From the NCBI GenBank assembly GCA_010093705.1, contig MU006096.1, forward strand, positions 739,908 through 803,907: 64,000 nucleotides of DNA, written 5' to 3'. Made by a program: the position numbers and the translations under genes. The DNA is from Patellaria atrata CBS 101060. Its lineage: Eukaryota; Ascomycota; Dothideomycetes; Patellariales; Patellariaceae. Shown piece after piece: positions 43,801 to 55,691 of this stretch. The notes beneath the pieces are model-generated. The model was given only the letters and a program-made list of their open reading frames with translations, searched no databases and was not told where the DNA came from. Every line of letters starts with the position of its first letter. The first letter of the stretch is position 1.

Positions 43801-46486
43801 CCCAGATCTTGTCAACACTGTATCCGGAATGCATTGCGTTAGCCAGAGCGAATAGTCGTTGATCTGACGGAGTTTGCAGTTCTTGATCTATAGATATAAG
43901 AGCGTTGGTCTCGTTGAACCCAAGATTATTGCTGTCCACGGCACGAATTGCCTTTTGGATAGCTTCCTCGAAAGTCCTACCGATACTCATAACTTCACCC
44001 ACACTCTTCATTGAGGACCCGAGTAGGGTAGAAACGCGGGTAAATTTCTTGAGATCCCAACGAGGAATCTTAACGACAACATAGTCTAGCGATGGCTCGA
44101 AGCATGCACTTGTCACCTTCGTAACCGAGTTCTTGATCTCGTTCAAGGGGATGCCCAAACCTAATTTGGCTGCAATGAAAGCTAGAGGGTATCCAGTCGC
44201 TTTGGACGCAAGAGCCGACGAGCGTGAGAGCCGGGCATTGACTTCGATGATGCAATATTCCTTCGAAAAGGGGTTGAGTGCATATTGAATGTTACACTCC
44301 CCTACTACGCCGAGATGCCGGATGACATTTACAGCTGTAGTCCGAAGCATATTATAATCCTCATCCGATAGTGTCTGCGATGGAGCAACAACAATGGAAT
44401 CTCCTGTATGAATACCCAGAGGGTCAAAGTTCTCCATATTGCAAACGGTGATACAATTATCGCGCGCATCACGGACAACCTCGTACTCGATCTCTTTCCA
44501 ACCCTTCATACTTCGCTCGATAAGCACTTGGGGACTAGCTGCGAATGCTTTGTTACAGAGGTCAAGTAACTGTGCTTCATTTTCAGCGAATCCAGATCCA
44601 AGTCCTCCTAAAGCATATGCGGCCCGAACGATAACAGGGAAGCCAATATCTTTTACAACATGCATGGCTTCATCCACTGAATTTGCCGACGCAGATTTCG
44701 CACATTTCTCACCGATGGACTCCATGCTCCTAGCAAATTTCTCACGATCTTCCGTCGTAATGATAGTTTCAATCGGTGTACCCAAAACCTTGACACCCAA
44801 TTCGTCAAATTCGTCTTTGAGCTCGATACCTACTTGTAAAGCAGTTTGACCTCCAAAGGTCACATAGATTGCGTCGGGCCTCTCATTCTTAATCACTTTA
44901 CGTACAAACTCAGCGGTAACTGGCAGGAAGTAGACCTTGTCTGCCAGACCTTTGGAGGTCTGGATAGTGGCAATGTTCGGATTTATAAGGATGGTGTATA
45001 TTCCTTCTTCTTTGAGAGCTTTGATAGCCTGGCTTCCTGAATAGTCAAATTCTCCAGCCTGCCCGATACTAAGGCCACCACTACCTAGAATAAGTGCTTT
45101 GGAGACCTTGACGTGAGGATGCAGACGGTCATTCTCTGCAGCATCTCCGCCTGGAAATAATACTGGTTTAGAAAGATAATCATTGGACTCTATACATTTC
45201 TTTATAGAGTCAATGAAAACATCGAAAAGAAACTCTGTGTCTTGAGGTCCAGGAGCATGTTCTGGGTGGAACTGTACGCTGAAGTAAGGCCGGCTGATAT
45301 GTCTAATGCCTTCATTGCTTCCGTCATTTGCATTCACGAAGAGCTCATCCCATCCCGACGGCAGCGTTGTAGCATCAACCGCATATCCATGATTCTGGGA
45401 AGTGATGTAACATCTACCTGACAATAGATTTGTGCAGGGGATATTGTGTCCACGATTACCAAACTTCATTTTGATGGTATTCGCACCGGCTGCACGAGCC
45501 AGCAACTGGTGTCCTAAGCATATACCAAATATGGGCGTGCGAGCTTCTTCCATCGCAGCCGCAATATGTTTGACAGTTGCATCCATCATGGCGGGGTCAC
45601 CTGGCCCGTTCGAAATGAATAAGCCGTCATTCTCTTTGCCAGCCAGAGACGCAAAGTCATAGTCCCAAGGCACAACTTCGACTTCTAAACCTCGCCTAAC
45701 TAGACATCGTAACTGGTTGTATTTTAGGCCAACATCAACGCATACTACACGCACAGGGCGACCAGATGGATGTTTGAGGGCATTGGAAGGGTCAGGAGAG
45801 TATATCTTGGGTGACGACGTCGAGACTGGTCAGACAGTCAGAAACTTCATTTTGTATTACAAGAAGACTTCTAAATTACCTTCTGCCACTAGATTGTTTA
45901 CATTGGGGTTGACCCATGGTATTTCCTCAAAATCGTGCTTCCACCGGAAAGTATCCCTATCATGTACGACACCATTGGTGTATGAAATGCCATTTGAGAG
46001 GTGATCGTTCTGTTGGGCATTAAACTTGTGCATCAATAGTCGTCCCAGCATACTGCCCTCCTCCCGTATCCTCTTTGTCAGCGCTCGCGTGTCCACACCG
46101 TACATAGCGGGAATTCCTTGCTCTTTCAGCCATGATCCTAGTGAGGACGCTGCGAGGTAGTGCGAGTACTGTTCCCCAGAGTATGATGCCACGACGAGTC
46201 CCGCAATGTGGATTTGTGCGGATTCGAAGTGGGCAGGTAGGTCTCCTAAAAGAGCATCTCTATCTTCTCGGGAGGGTACACCGTAGTTGCCGACTAGAGG
46301 GAAGGTTACGACTAAAATTTGGCCTCGATAGGAAGGGTCGGTAATTGATTCAGGGTATCCTACCATACCCGTTTGGAAGACGAGTTCGCCGGCAATACTC
46401 TTCTTCGCTCCGAAGCTGTGTCCCCGACAGATGTAACCATCTTCGAGTTCAAGAGCGATGAGACCCTCGTCCTTGTGATCTTCCAT
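40845..46486 (-). CDS. URA2: Ura2-type carbamoyl-phosphate synthase / aspartate transcarbamoylase
   Basis: Multifunctional enzyme for the first two steps of pyrimidine synthesis (glutamine to carbamoyl phosphate to carbamoyl aspartate). Exons 46486-45880, 45825-40961 and 40901-40845 give 1842 aa; introns are 54 and 59 bases and phases close. Glutamine amidotransferase: FGICLGHQL with Cys305 and FHPEHAPGP. Synthetase halves: [32 protein letters not shown] and, repeated, [16 protein letters not shown]-responsive region: [18 protein letters not shown], then [22 protein letters not shown]. Transcarbamoylase: [32 protein letters not shown] and a last exon [11 protein letters not shown]. Yeast Ura2 is 2214 aa with an inactive dihydroorotase-like domain between the synthetase and transcarbamoylase; here only a linker of about 60 residues (about 1481-1540) stands in its place. 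An in-frame ATG at 46522 is an alternative start. Confidence 0.95.
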
Positions 46487-47663
46487 GATTGCTGAGAAGG
46501 ATTTGTATCGTATCGAGTGCAATTGCTTGCCAAACGAGTGTACAAAAACTTCTTCAGCTCAATGAGTGAGATGCAGAGAAATTTTTGGTGCTGAAAAATT
46601 GTCGAGTCCCAAGTATAGATACCTTACGTTATTGCGGATGTTAGCGAGGGGAAAACTTGGCGAAAAGATCTTAGCGCAGTATCCCTGGAGGGATGCGGGA
46701 CACTGGTAAGCTAGAGCTGAAGTGGTAAGGTAGGGTAGAGTTCGAGGCGCTGTCACATGTTTAAACGTCTTAGGCTTAGCGGGATACCAGAGTCCTCCGC
46801 GAACTTCCCCTCCTTCCTTCCGCCACAACTGACCTGCACCTGCCACACCTCCACTTTGATTTCACCCAAAGAGGTAGGTAAGGTACGGTATGTCCATAAG
46901 TTACAAGCATTTTTGGATAGTAATATAAATACTGTATTGTACAATATAGATACACATTCATATCCATAGAGATATAGATATATATACACATATTCCACAG
47001 CGACGAAGAAGCAACTGAAAGGTTGTCCCTTGTGACCAATGATGAGACATAGGCTTTCGCCCCAAGCTCCCACTTCAGACCGCCTTATGCAAGCATCGAG
47101 ATCTGCTGCATCCTGACTGCATCCTGACTGCATCCTGACTGAATCTCTTGTATATACTGCATAAGCGGTCAAACGTTCTGGATTGTATCAGTTCGTAGTG
47201 CTCTCCTTCTAAGAGATGATTGGTAACTGGATGCGACACTCCTCTAGCATTCACCATATCGTGGGGTAGAACTAATAAATCCCGTTACCTTAACTCTTTT
47301 CTCACCTGTTCTACACCATGATAAGGGCAACATCATTATTACAGTAGCCACCCTTTTTGTGAATGTTTCCATCACGGTGTGCATCATGTGCATCAATCCT
47401 CCGTACAACCCTCCAAGTCCCGCTCCCGTTCTCACACGGGCCAAGCAAGCGGGAGCAGTCCTTATCACGAAATTGCTTGCTACATACATATCTTTCGCCT
47501 TTCCGTAATACCAGCACCGAAACCTTCTTCCCTAAATCTATATCCACTCCCCAGAATGCTCCTTAGCGACATCGTTGTCTAACCTGTTGACAGGATGGAG
47601 TTGTTGTAAGAAGCTGCATCAACCTTTACTTTCCAGACGCGTCGTTATTCTACCAGCTTTCCT
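46487..47663. promoter_or_regulatory. Divergent intergenic region between URA2 and the TRP-like channel
   Basis: About 1.18 kb. It contains a short tandem repeat (TGCATCCTGAC three times, about 47109-47141) and AT-rich dinucleotide stretches near 46960-46990. No coding frame has support. It should hold the promoters of both flanking genes. Confidence 0.4.
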
Positions 47664-50600
47664 ATGTTTGAATCTTTCGCATGGCCAAATGGAGGCCGCA
47701 AAATCTCTAATCGCTCACCATTTCCATCCAAAGATTCAGTATGGAATCCTGCAAATGGCGATGACACGGAAGAGTATGATGGCGAGAATGACCAACGTGA
47801 AGAAGATGGTGATGTGATCCGAGATGAGGATGGTGAAGATGTCGAGGATGCTAATGAGGATGAGAATGGGGAAGATGTTCCTTTACTTCCTATCTTCTCT
47901 TCTGAAGTACTAGGTCTATACTACCTCACATAACTTCCAAAGAAAAAAAAACATAAACTAACACATTCGCCCACATAGATCGATTACCGGTTTACAATAT
48001 CACACATATTATTCGCCTCATAGTGTTGACACGATGCGAAACTACGCTCTCGTGGGATCAACTCAGGTCTCCCCAAGTGTCCCAATTCCTTGTTAAACCT
48101 ATCCAGCAGCAGATCCGTTCTTCGCATTTCTCTCGAGCCACCTTGTATGCGCTATTAGCCAATTGCCTACAGTTCCAGAAGGAGGGCCAAATGAATTCCG
48201 GAATAACAGGTATTAGTCGGACAAGAGCCTTGATCTGTGAGCTACTAGCTATGAGACTGCTAAGGGAATTTGATACCAGAGAGTTAATCGATGCTCTATC
48301 ATACGACTTCGATCCTTTCCAGGGCATAAACCCCGGTGGAGTGACAAACAGTACTGCGAAGTATAGAGCATATCTTAGAGGAGCACGTATTTCAACTATC
48401 GAAGTTGCTATACGAGCTCAATCAAAGAGATTTCTTGCGCATCCACTTGTGGTCCAGCATCTGGAAGCGATCTGGGCTGGAAATATCGTCTTTCACTCCG
48501 CGGCGGACAATCTCCACCGGAAGTCTGCTAGGCAGGGATCTTCTCAGTCTACATCATACGGGACAATTCAGCCTTCGCAACAGAATAAGTCAAATGTTGG
48601 ACAACGTAATGCTGATGATATGGTCCGCCGTACGGCCACACTCTACGATCCTCATGAGGCGTCTCCGTTCAAGTTGTCCCGACTCCGTGTTCCCCGTTAC
48701 CGGCAACTCTTCTCTACCTGCTCTCTGGCTATCATGCTTGGCCTATTTGTTACAGTGCTGAAAACACATTCAGTAGACATAACCTTCACAGAACTCTTCT
48801 TCTGGTTCTGGAGCGCCGGTTTCATGCTTGATGAGATTATTAGCTTCACCGAGCAAGGCTTCGGGCTCTATATCGTCAGTGTTTGGAATGCTTTCGACCT
48901 AGGAATAGTGCTCATGTTGCTCTGCTATTATATCCTTCGCCTGTATGGCATACTGCTTGGCGTTGGGAGAAGGCACTATATCGCTAATATGGCATACGAT
49001 GTCCTTGCATCAACTGCTGTTCTCCTGTTTCCCCGGCTTTTCTCGGTCCTGGATCACTACCGCTACTTCTCTCAGCTTCTTATTGCATTTCGAATGATGG
49101 CAATGGATCTCTTCGCAATCCTCCTTCTGATAGTGATATCGTGCAGCGGGTTCTTGGTTGCGTTTACCCTTTCGTTTCCAGTCGATCTCGATGCACCTAG
49201 CGCTGCGTATACATTATTTCAGATAGTGATGGGGTTTACTCCTGCTGCATGGGACATCTGGAACGGATACAACCCATTGGGAAAGGCTTTACTAACCCTG
49301 TTCCTGTTTATTTGTCATTTTCTCATTGTGACAATCCTTATCACTGTCTTGACAAATTCATTCATGGCAGTTGTGCAGAATGCTAACGAGGAGCATCAAT
49401 ATCTTTTTGCTGTTAACACAATCTCCATGGTCAAATCGGATGCTTTGTTCTCTTACGTTGCGCCCTCAAATATCTTTGGATGGTTTCTATCTCCACTACG
49501 CTGGGTCATGTCATTTCGACGCTATGTTAAGCTCAACCGAATGCTTATCAAGATCACCCACAGTCCATTACTGATAGGTATCTTCTTGTACGAACGTATC
49601 ATTCTATCCCGCCGAGCATACGACCCTACGGATCTCATTGAACAGCGAGGAAGACTTTCGACACGAGTACCAGCTTTCAGCATCCGTGGCCAAGCAGATC
49701 TCTTCAGTCCGCAAATCCGGCTCCGTGAACCATCGATCACAACTTTTAAGAAAGATCGTGCGTTAGATGAGGTGTTCAGAAGACCTTTCAACGATACTAC
49801 ACCTAACGCACGTGTGAGCAAGTCAGCACAAAGAAAAGAATCAGCTGCGGTTCATGACTGGATGCAACGAGTAGGACAAGATGGAGGTGCTTCACCCCCG
49901 TTAGAGCAACCACAATCTGTACTCGATCGTCTAGAGTCACGTCGACCCAAACTACGTAAATACCGGACATCCCATGGTATACTTCCTACGAGGCGCGACC
50001 TCTCAGGTACCTCACGTTCTGCGACCTCTGATCCAGAAGAACTATCAATTCGCAAACACAATAGACCAGAGGCAATAGTTGAAGAGGATGATGAGCCTGA
50101 CATGAGCATTGACGATGTTCCTCACCAAACCGATGCCGACGGGGACGACGAGCTCAACACTACCGACGACCACACTAACGACGAAACCGATACTCTAATC
50201 TTCAAGCATGGATTCAAGCTTCGAGATTCCCCTCACCAAAGGACACGCAGTACGAGCTTTGCCCAGCAAAACACGATAAGTGAATCTGAGGAGGAGGATG
50301 AAGGTTATTTCCGAACTCCCATGACTGCTATGAGGAGCAGTCCTCCTGTCTTTCCAAGTTCTTACTCTTCAGCTAAACGGCCTCGGACCATGAATGTTTC
50401 TCCAAAGTCCGCTTCTCCGAGTAACAGGCTTGATAGAGTCACGTCGAATATTTCGGAGCGACCGACGCACATACGTAACGCCTCAACCAACACTATTGTC
50501 TACAGTCCAATCTTACCAACCCAACCTCTCACCACAATCCCTCTAAACATCCCTCCACCGAAGACACCTAAAGCTTCCCGCCCTGTCTCACCGGCACGTC

Positions 50601-51304
50601 CTAAAGCATCTCGGCCCGCCTCACCTGCCAGACGTCCTGCACCTGACGGCGATCCTGGCGCTGTGAACAGCACTAATAGCGGATTTAGAAGTGCTGGTCG
50701 ACGATCTCCTAAGCGTTCAGGCGCTACTACCCCTGCCGTCCGAGCCCGTCCCATCATGCCCCCGCATGGCCTCTTCATCTCAGGCTCCGGCACAAACCTA
50801 CGCAACATCTCTAGCATCCCTGGCTTTCTGGGTTTAGACATGTTAAGCCGTTCCCATGATCATAGGCCGTCTTTTAGCGCACAAGCTCTGGATCTAGCCT
50901 CCGACATTGGTGACAACCGCCATGGGCCCGATTCCGCATTCGTCGGTGCGATGCCAGCAAGTTTCTCAACGCAGATGGAGATGGCGGCCCGACGCCAACA
51001 GTTTGGCCGAGGAAGTGGGAATCGTAGCCCGGATGAGGATATGGTTAGTAGAATTGTTATGGCTAGGATGAATAGTCTTGAAGAGGGGTTCAGGGAGGTA
51101 TTGCAGGAGGTTAAAGAGTGGAGGAAGGAGGAGAGATCGAAGACTGCCAGTGTTGGGAGTAGTGTAATCGACGAGGAGGCTGAGGAGAGGAGGATTAGGA
51201 GACGCAAGACGAAGGGTGAGAGAAAGAGAGCACAGAGGAGTGTACCGTTAAGTGATGCGGATGAAGATATCGTGACAGAAGGCGTCAAGAGGTCGTCTGT
51301 CTAG
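47664..51304 (+). CDS. TRP-like vacuolar cation channel (Yvc1 family)
   Basis: Membrane channel related to Yvc1/TRPY1, the vacuolar calcium-release channel opened by stretch and calcium. Exons 47664-47913 and 47979-51304 (1191 aa) join across a 65-base intron (GTCTAT, ACTAACAC branch, TAG), restoring FSSEVL|DRLPVYNITHIIRL then VLTRCETTLSWDQLRSPQVS, a typical start of this family. The N-terminus is acidic. Six hydrophobic segments lie at about residues 325-545: YRQLFSTCSLAIMLGLFVTV, ELFFWFWSAGFMLDEIISF, AFDLGIVLMLLCYYILRLYG, LASTAVLLFPRLFSVL, LFAILLLIVISCSGFLVAF and LLTLFLFICHFLIVTILITV; the pore loop is near FQIVMGFTPAAWDIW. The cytosolic tail of about 600 residues has acidic and serine-proline-rich stretches, a duplicated KASRP(V/A)SPAR unit and a final basic coiled coil. 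The tail is longer than in yeast (675 aa in total). Confidence 0.88.
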
Positions 51305-51822
51305 TAATTGTGAGAGGTGCGGATAGTGACTTGCATTTGTGGCGTTGGAGGACTTATTTGGCTATCGGTGTCATCAAGCCGGGTTAATTCTGGGTGGCTT
51401 CGTGGCTGTATGTTTAAGCGTCATGAGTGGAATTTTGCTCCTTGATATGGGTTTGTTACAGCGATTGTATACCCCCTTCATGGCGGTTTTTTCCTCTCCC
51501 TTACAGGGTGGATCTATCAGCACCTCCTTAATACCTTAAATCACAAATACAATCAAAGACTTTTTCCTCGCAGGTAGGTGAGAGAAATGTGTAAATGATG
51601 AATGAATAGACGCTACAATAAGCCTACGCTTATACATGAATGAAAGAAAAAGAGAAAAAAGATTAGCTTAACGCTAGTTTGTACTACAGCGAACACCCCT
51701 AATCCACCCCGGAACTCAACTCCTCACCCACGCCATCTGCCTCCACCTCATTTTCACCCTCATCCTCCCTACCCATGCCCACACCCCGCAGTAACCCCCT
51801 CACCCTCACCAATATCTCATCA
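51305..51822. other. Short convergent intergenic region
   Basis: Between two genes that face each other. It includes the 3' ends of both; a purine-rich run (GAAAGAAAAAGAGAAAAAAG) lies near 51641. No gene seen. Confidence 0.45.
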
Positions 51823-53361
51823 CTAATCCCCGTCCGCCTCTTCGCCTCCAAACCCGGCGCTCTGGAGAATGTCGCGATTAAAAGGTCTCAGCGGCGAAGA
51901 GGCGGAAACGCCACAGGGTGAGGTAGGGGCGGAAAGAGCGTATGAGTGAGGGCCGTAGTTCCAGATGCGGGTTTTGGTTCGGGGGAAGCTGAATGTGGCA
52001 CGTCTGGGGATCTGGGTTTCGGCTCGATGGAGCGGAGGCGTATTTGGTGGTTGGGGGGAGGGAGGGAGAGGGATCCGGGAGGGTGTCAGAAGCGGTGAGG
52101 AAGATCTGACTGAAGAAGTTGGAGGGCAGATAATCAGGTCTCGCTTAGCCTTTTCCTCTGTTTCGTCTTCGGGGTTGGTGATAGTGGATGGGGTAGAGGT
52201 AGAATACGATGCGGGAGTTGGAGAACGAGGTTTAGAAACTGGAATGGCAGGCAAGGAGTTCTCGTACGCGGCCCGGATTTCCTCGTTCAATTTTGCGGTT
52301 AGGGGATCGTAGTTTCTTCTAAGAGTTGCGATATCTTCTGGGTGTTCTTCATCTTCGGATCGGTCGTAGAGGGATTGATCTTCTCTATCCTCTGTGTCTG
52401 ACGGTGAGAAGAGAGCTTCTGGGATATCTAGTTTCAGGGGACATTCCATTGGAGGTTTTCCGTCGCCTACTTCTGCTGTCAGAGTGCTCGATCGGCTTCG
52501 AGGAATTGTCAAAGGGATTGAAGAGCGAGAGGAGGATGTTAAATGAGAGAGTGAGGGAACTTGAGGAGAAAGAAGAGATCTAGAGTTTCCTAAGATTGGT
52601 GAAGGGCTCCGCAGGTTGTGCAAGCCGGAATTGCTTTCATCCTTATCTTCATCTTCCTCCCTGCCGTACACGGCACTCCTATCCGAATCCTCGCCCTCGT
52701 CCTGACAATCAGACACCACGGATCCGGAGATCATAACAGGGACTTTGAAGCGCTCATCATCTCTGCCGGCTTTCTCCTCCTCGCTATCCGCTTCATATCC
52801 TTCTTCCTCATGCTCTCCTGTCCATTTCTCATCACTCCCTACTCCCACTAATTTATCTTTCAGACTCATTACGCTCGTACCTCCCCATCTTCTGTTCTGC
52901 TCTTTCATTTCAGCATTGCCCAACCTCCTCTTAGATAGCCCAGGTGCGGTAGGTTGCACAAACTTTGTAGTTGCCTTCACTCTATCCATCACCTCCTCCA
53001 CATCCGTTCCCCGTAACCCAGCCGCCTCCTGAAAGCTCCCCAGCGCCTCATCGCACCTACTCACACCCTGGGCCTCCTGAGCGCGACCAAGTTGCTCATA
53101 AATGCGAGCTTTAAGTTCCGCATCGTCCAACTCTTCCGCGGCGATGCGGGCCCGCTCGGCGAGGGATTCGGAAGCCAGGTAGTCTCCGCAAAGATGCGCA
53201 TTGCAGGCGCGCACGAGGAATAGCTTAGCATTCAAAGCCCTAAGGCAGAGTGTTAAGTCTGTAGTCATTAGTTTGCGGCTGGTGGGAAAATGTAATGACT
53301 TGGGGGTTTGATCTGGGAAGGGATGAGACGGGTTAAGGGATGGGAACTCACCGAAAGACAT
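51823..53361 (-). CDS. Unknown protein with N-terminal TPR-like helices
   Basis: Not recognised. A tiny first exon (53361-53352, coding MSF plus one base) joins 53258-51823 across a 93-base intron (GTGAGT, AACTAATG branch, ACTACAG), giving 481 aa; the join MSF|DLTLCLRALNAKLFLVRACN keeps the phase. Residues 1-75 look like tetratricopeptide-type helix pairs (LASESLAERARIAAEELDDAELKARIYEQLGRAQEAQG). The rest is low-complexity: an acidic stretch (DEGEDSDRSAVYGREEDEDKDES), serine-rich stretches, LDIPEALFSPSDTED, then RRNYDPLTAKLNEEIRAAYENSLP and a proline-rich end (PLPPSPQPPNTPPL). It may be a regulatory or scaffold protein. Reading through the intron from an upstream ATG (53433) is possible but less likely. 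Confidence 0.7.
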   Translation of the reverse strand: MSFGEFPSLNPSHPFPDQTPKSLHFPTSRKLMTTDLTLCLRALNAKLFLVRACNAHLCGDYLASESLAERARIAAEELDDAELKARIYEQLGRAQEAQGVSRCDEALGSFQEAAGLRGTDVEEVMDRVKATTKFVQPTAPGLSKRRLGNAEMKEQNRRWGGTSVMSLKDKLVGVGSDEKWTGEHEEEGYEADSEEEKAGRDDERFKVPVMISGSVVSDCQDEGEDSDRSAVYGREEDEDKDESNSGLHNLRSPSPILGNSRSLLSPQVPSLSHLTSSSRSSIPLTIPRSRSSTLTAEVGDGKPPMECPLKLDIPEALFSPSDTEDREDQSLYDRSEDEEHPEDIATLRRNYDPLTAKLNEEIRAAYENSLPAIPVSKPRSPTPASYSTSTPSTITNPEDETEEKAKRDLIICPPTSSVRSSSPLLTPSRIPLPPSPQPPNTPPLHRAETQIPRRATFSFPRTKTRIWNYGPHSYALSAPTSPCGVSASSPLRPFNRDILQSAGFGGEEADGD

Positions 53362-53949
53362 CTTTATGGACTCTGCTTGTATGTATGGATTTTTGGCGAA
53401 GGGGTATGGTTTATTATTTATATCGACTTTCACACTATTGGGGATACTTGTAGTATATTATACCCCTTGATACGCTCAGCGTGTTTGATTCAATGGGTGG
53501 TTAGAGATTGCTGTATGCAAATGGATGTAGGATTGTCCAGTGAAGTTGATTACTGGCAATGGTATTTGAAGAAGGGGAATTCAGGAAATATACCAAAAGA
53601 CAACCCGAGAACCATTGTCTTGGAGTTCTTTCAAAGTTAAGCATTCTGTGCTTTGTTTTGTTTCAGCATCTCAGTCTCTGTCCTATATAAATAACCCTTC
53701 TTCATATCCATGCGGGTCAGCCTTTGTTTTAGAAACCATGTTCACCAGTCCTTTGAGATTGACAATAATCGGGGTTTGAGTCAAGGATGTATGGCAAAGG
53801 GGGATTATTTAGCTTATATGAGTTCCTGGAGCCACAAAGACTTTCCCATTGTCGGAATCCAAATTAACACACTCCTTAAAACCTATACGTCTCTAAGTCG
53901 CTCTTTTGCTAAGTATTAAAGTGCCATCAACAACCATCCAATCACGAAA
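53362..53949. other. Intergenic, promoter side of the secreted protein gene
   Basis: About 590 bases between a minus-strand and a plus-strand start. A TATATAAATA box lies at about 53684-53693. Short open frames have no support. Confidence 0.4.
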
Positions 53950-54318
53950 ATGCATTTCCTCGCTCTTTTATCTCTTCTCCCCTTGGCTTTAGCTTTGCCA
54001 GGGGATACGGGAAAGAATCAAGTAACCAGATCCGCGAGCGTCACGCTCTGCTCCAAGCCCAACAGAGGCGGCACATGCATGCAACAAACACACTCTTTTT
54101 CAAAGAGCAACGGCAAGCGTTATAAGCTCCATCCAGAGTATGACAACAAGGTCAATTCCGTATACCTGGACAAGGCAGTTGGCGGTATGTTGTGCCAGCT
54201 TTTCAACGCACCGGACTGCACAGGCGATAGTCGCTTCATCGAACATGGAAATATGTCGAATATGACCGCGTTTGGGTATGATAATAAGATCAGTAGTTTG
54301 AAGTGCTTGATTTGGTAG
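53950..54318 (+). CDS. Small secreted beta/gamma-crystallin-like protein
   Basis: 122 aa, intronless. Signal peptide MHFLALLSLLPLALALP, likely cut near residue 17-20. The mature part has five cysteines (LCSKPNRGGTC, MLCQLFNAPDC, LKC). Two similar motifs, EYDNKVNSVYL and GYDNKISSLKC, stand about 45 residues apart; DNKISS fits the N/D-N/D-x-x-S/T-S calcium-binding pattern of beta/gamma-crystallins and DNKVNS nearly so, so I infer two Greek-key halves or one two-motif domain. Fungal proteins of this type are secreted and of mixed or unknown role. A decayed paralogue lies 0.9 kb downstream on the same strand. Product and secretion are well supported; the fold is inference. Confidence 0.8.
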   Translation: MHFLALLSLLPLALALPGDTGKNQVTRSASVTLCSKPNRGGTCMQQTHSFSKSNGKRYKLHPEYDNKVNSVYLDKAVGGMLCQLFNAPDCTGDSRFIEHGNMSNMTAFGYDNKISSLKCLIW

Positions 54319-55175
54319 GTAAGTAGGTATGGTGAGTGAGGAGGTACAATGTACTTTGTTTGCTCTTTCTCTTAGCGGGGACTGCGCTGGGGCATAACAT
54401 TTCCTTGAAGAAAATAGAGAAACAGTTATGATATCAGACATGAATTAGACAATCAATCCAACCCTTTAAATCGGTAGATATAGTAGGAGGCTTCATTTTG
54501 AACCTTGAAGCATAAGTCCTTGGGGGAGTGTGTAGAATTGTGGCTGTAACCCTATTTGTACTATACTTATATTAGCCCAGTATCCTAACAGTGATTAGAA
54601 TGAATGATAGAGTTTATGTTGATAGGACCATACATGAAATGTGGAAGGGGACTTTCGATATCCTAACTGGAATACTAAAAAGACAAAATTATGGACTTTA
54701 ACCCCTTTAACCGGATGCAAGGACCTCACCATACTAGGATTCTGATAATATCCTCTGGAAACCACCGTGCCCCATAGTTCCTATTCAGGGAAGAATAGGT
54801 ATTAGTCCCTCTATAGTCTGAATAGAATGATGAAGCTCCTTTAACCTTTTACATGAACAAAGAACCCAAGAAATTTTATAATGAAGCTAGTGAGTGTGCT
54901 TGGATATTACAGTGGCAGACCGCTGTAATAAGCTAGAAAACAAAGGGATGGAAAAACAAACGAAGAGGGAAATTTCATCGTTAGAACTAGCAAAATAACA
55001 TCGCACTTTACCCAAAGTAGGGTTGAATAGACGTACAATTACCTTTGTCACAGCAGAAGATAAATGATACGGTGGACGCAAGAGGGCCCATGCTGTTCTT
55101 TACATTTCAGTTCATATCTCAATCCAGTTTACTTTACATACCATTAAGATCATTCTTTCAACCTCAATTCCCAAG
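54319..55175. other. Intergenic between the tandem paralogues
   Basis: No gene seen. An open frame on the minus strand at 54887-55081 has no motif. The right end would have been the promoter of the decayed paralogue. Confidence 0.4.
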
Positions 55176-55691
55176 ATGCGTATCCTTAATCTCACCCCAC
55201 TCCTCCCTTTGGTAACCATTGCATGTGCGCGAAACATTCTCAAAGCACCGCACTCTCACATCCAGCATGGCATCGGCATCCTCAAGCTATACCACGGTGA
55301 TGCCAACTGCGTCACTTAGGGAAACCCAACTCACGAGAATGCTACAAAATACCCAATAAGATCAATAATCGAGCCCTGTCTGCTTACTGTCAAGACTCAA
55401 CCTCAGATGGAAGCTGCAAGGTATATTGCTACATATACATGAAGTTTAAACTTAAGGAAAGAAAGCGTTGAGACAGCATATGCTGTTCTGCTAAAGTACA
55501 GTATGACTAAGCCGCTGGATCATCCAAGGCACTTATACATGTCGGGATGGGAGGTATTTCGATGCGAATTGTACAACAGGAACGATTGCACCGGAGATGT
55601 GCGGCATATCCAACACGGGAATATCGAAAATTTATATCGGACAAATTTTTGAAATGTTATCAGTAGCGTTGAATGCTATTATGCTCAGTAG
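55176..55691 (+). pseudogene. Decayed paralogue of the secreted protein, split by a solo LTR
   Basis: It begins with a signal-peptide-like start (MRILNLTPLLPLVTIACA) at 55176. After the LTR at 55388-55546 the similarity resumes: CELYNRNDCTGD then HIQHGNIENL and ISSVEC, matching CQLFNAPDCTGD, FIEHGNMSNM and ISSLKC of the intact gene at 53950. Beyond the insertion there is other decay, so it is not expressed as a full protein. The two copies are a tandem duplication on the same strand, one kept and one lost. Confidence 0.8.
55388..55546 (-). repeat. Solo LTR, copy 3 (fossil, end incomplete)
   Basis: About 159 bp running parallel to copy 2 (plus-strand TGTCAAGACTCAACCTCAG at the left), through the shared core GACAGCATATGCTGTTCTGC and GCCGCTGGATCATCCAAGGC. 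It ends in ATGTCGGG, lacking the last 15 or so bases of the other copies, so no target duplication can be read. It lies inside the decayed secreted-protein gene. Confidence 0.8.

Noticed and set aside
47109-47141. TGCATCCTGAC repeat as a regulatory array
   Set aside because: Only three short units; more likely simple slippage.
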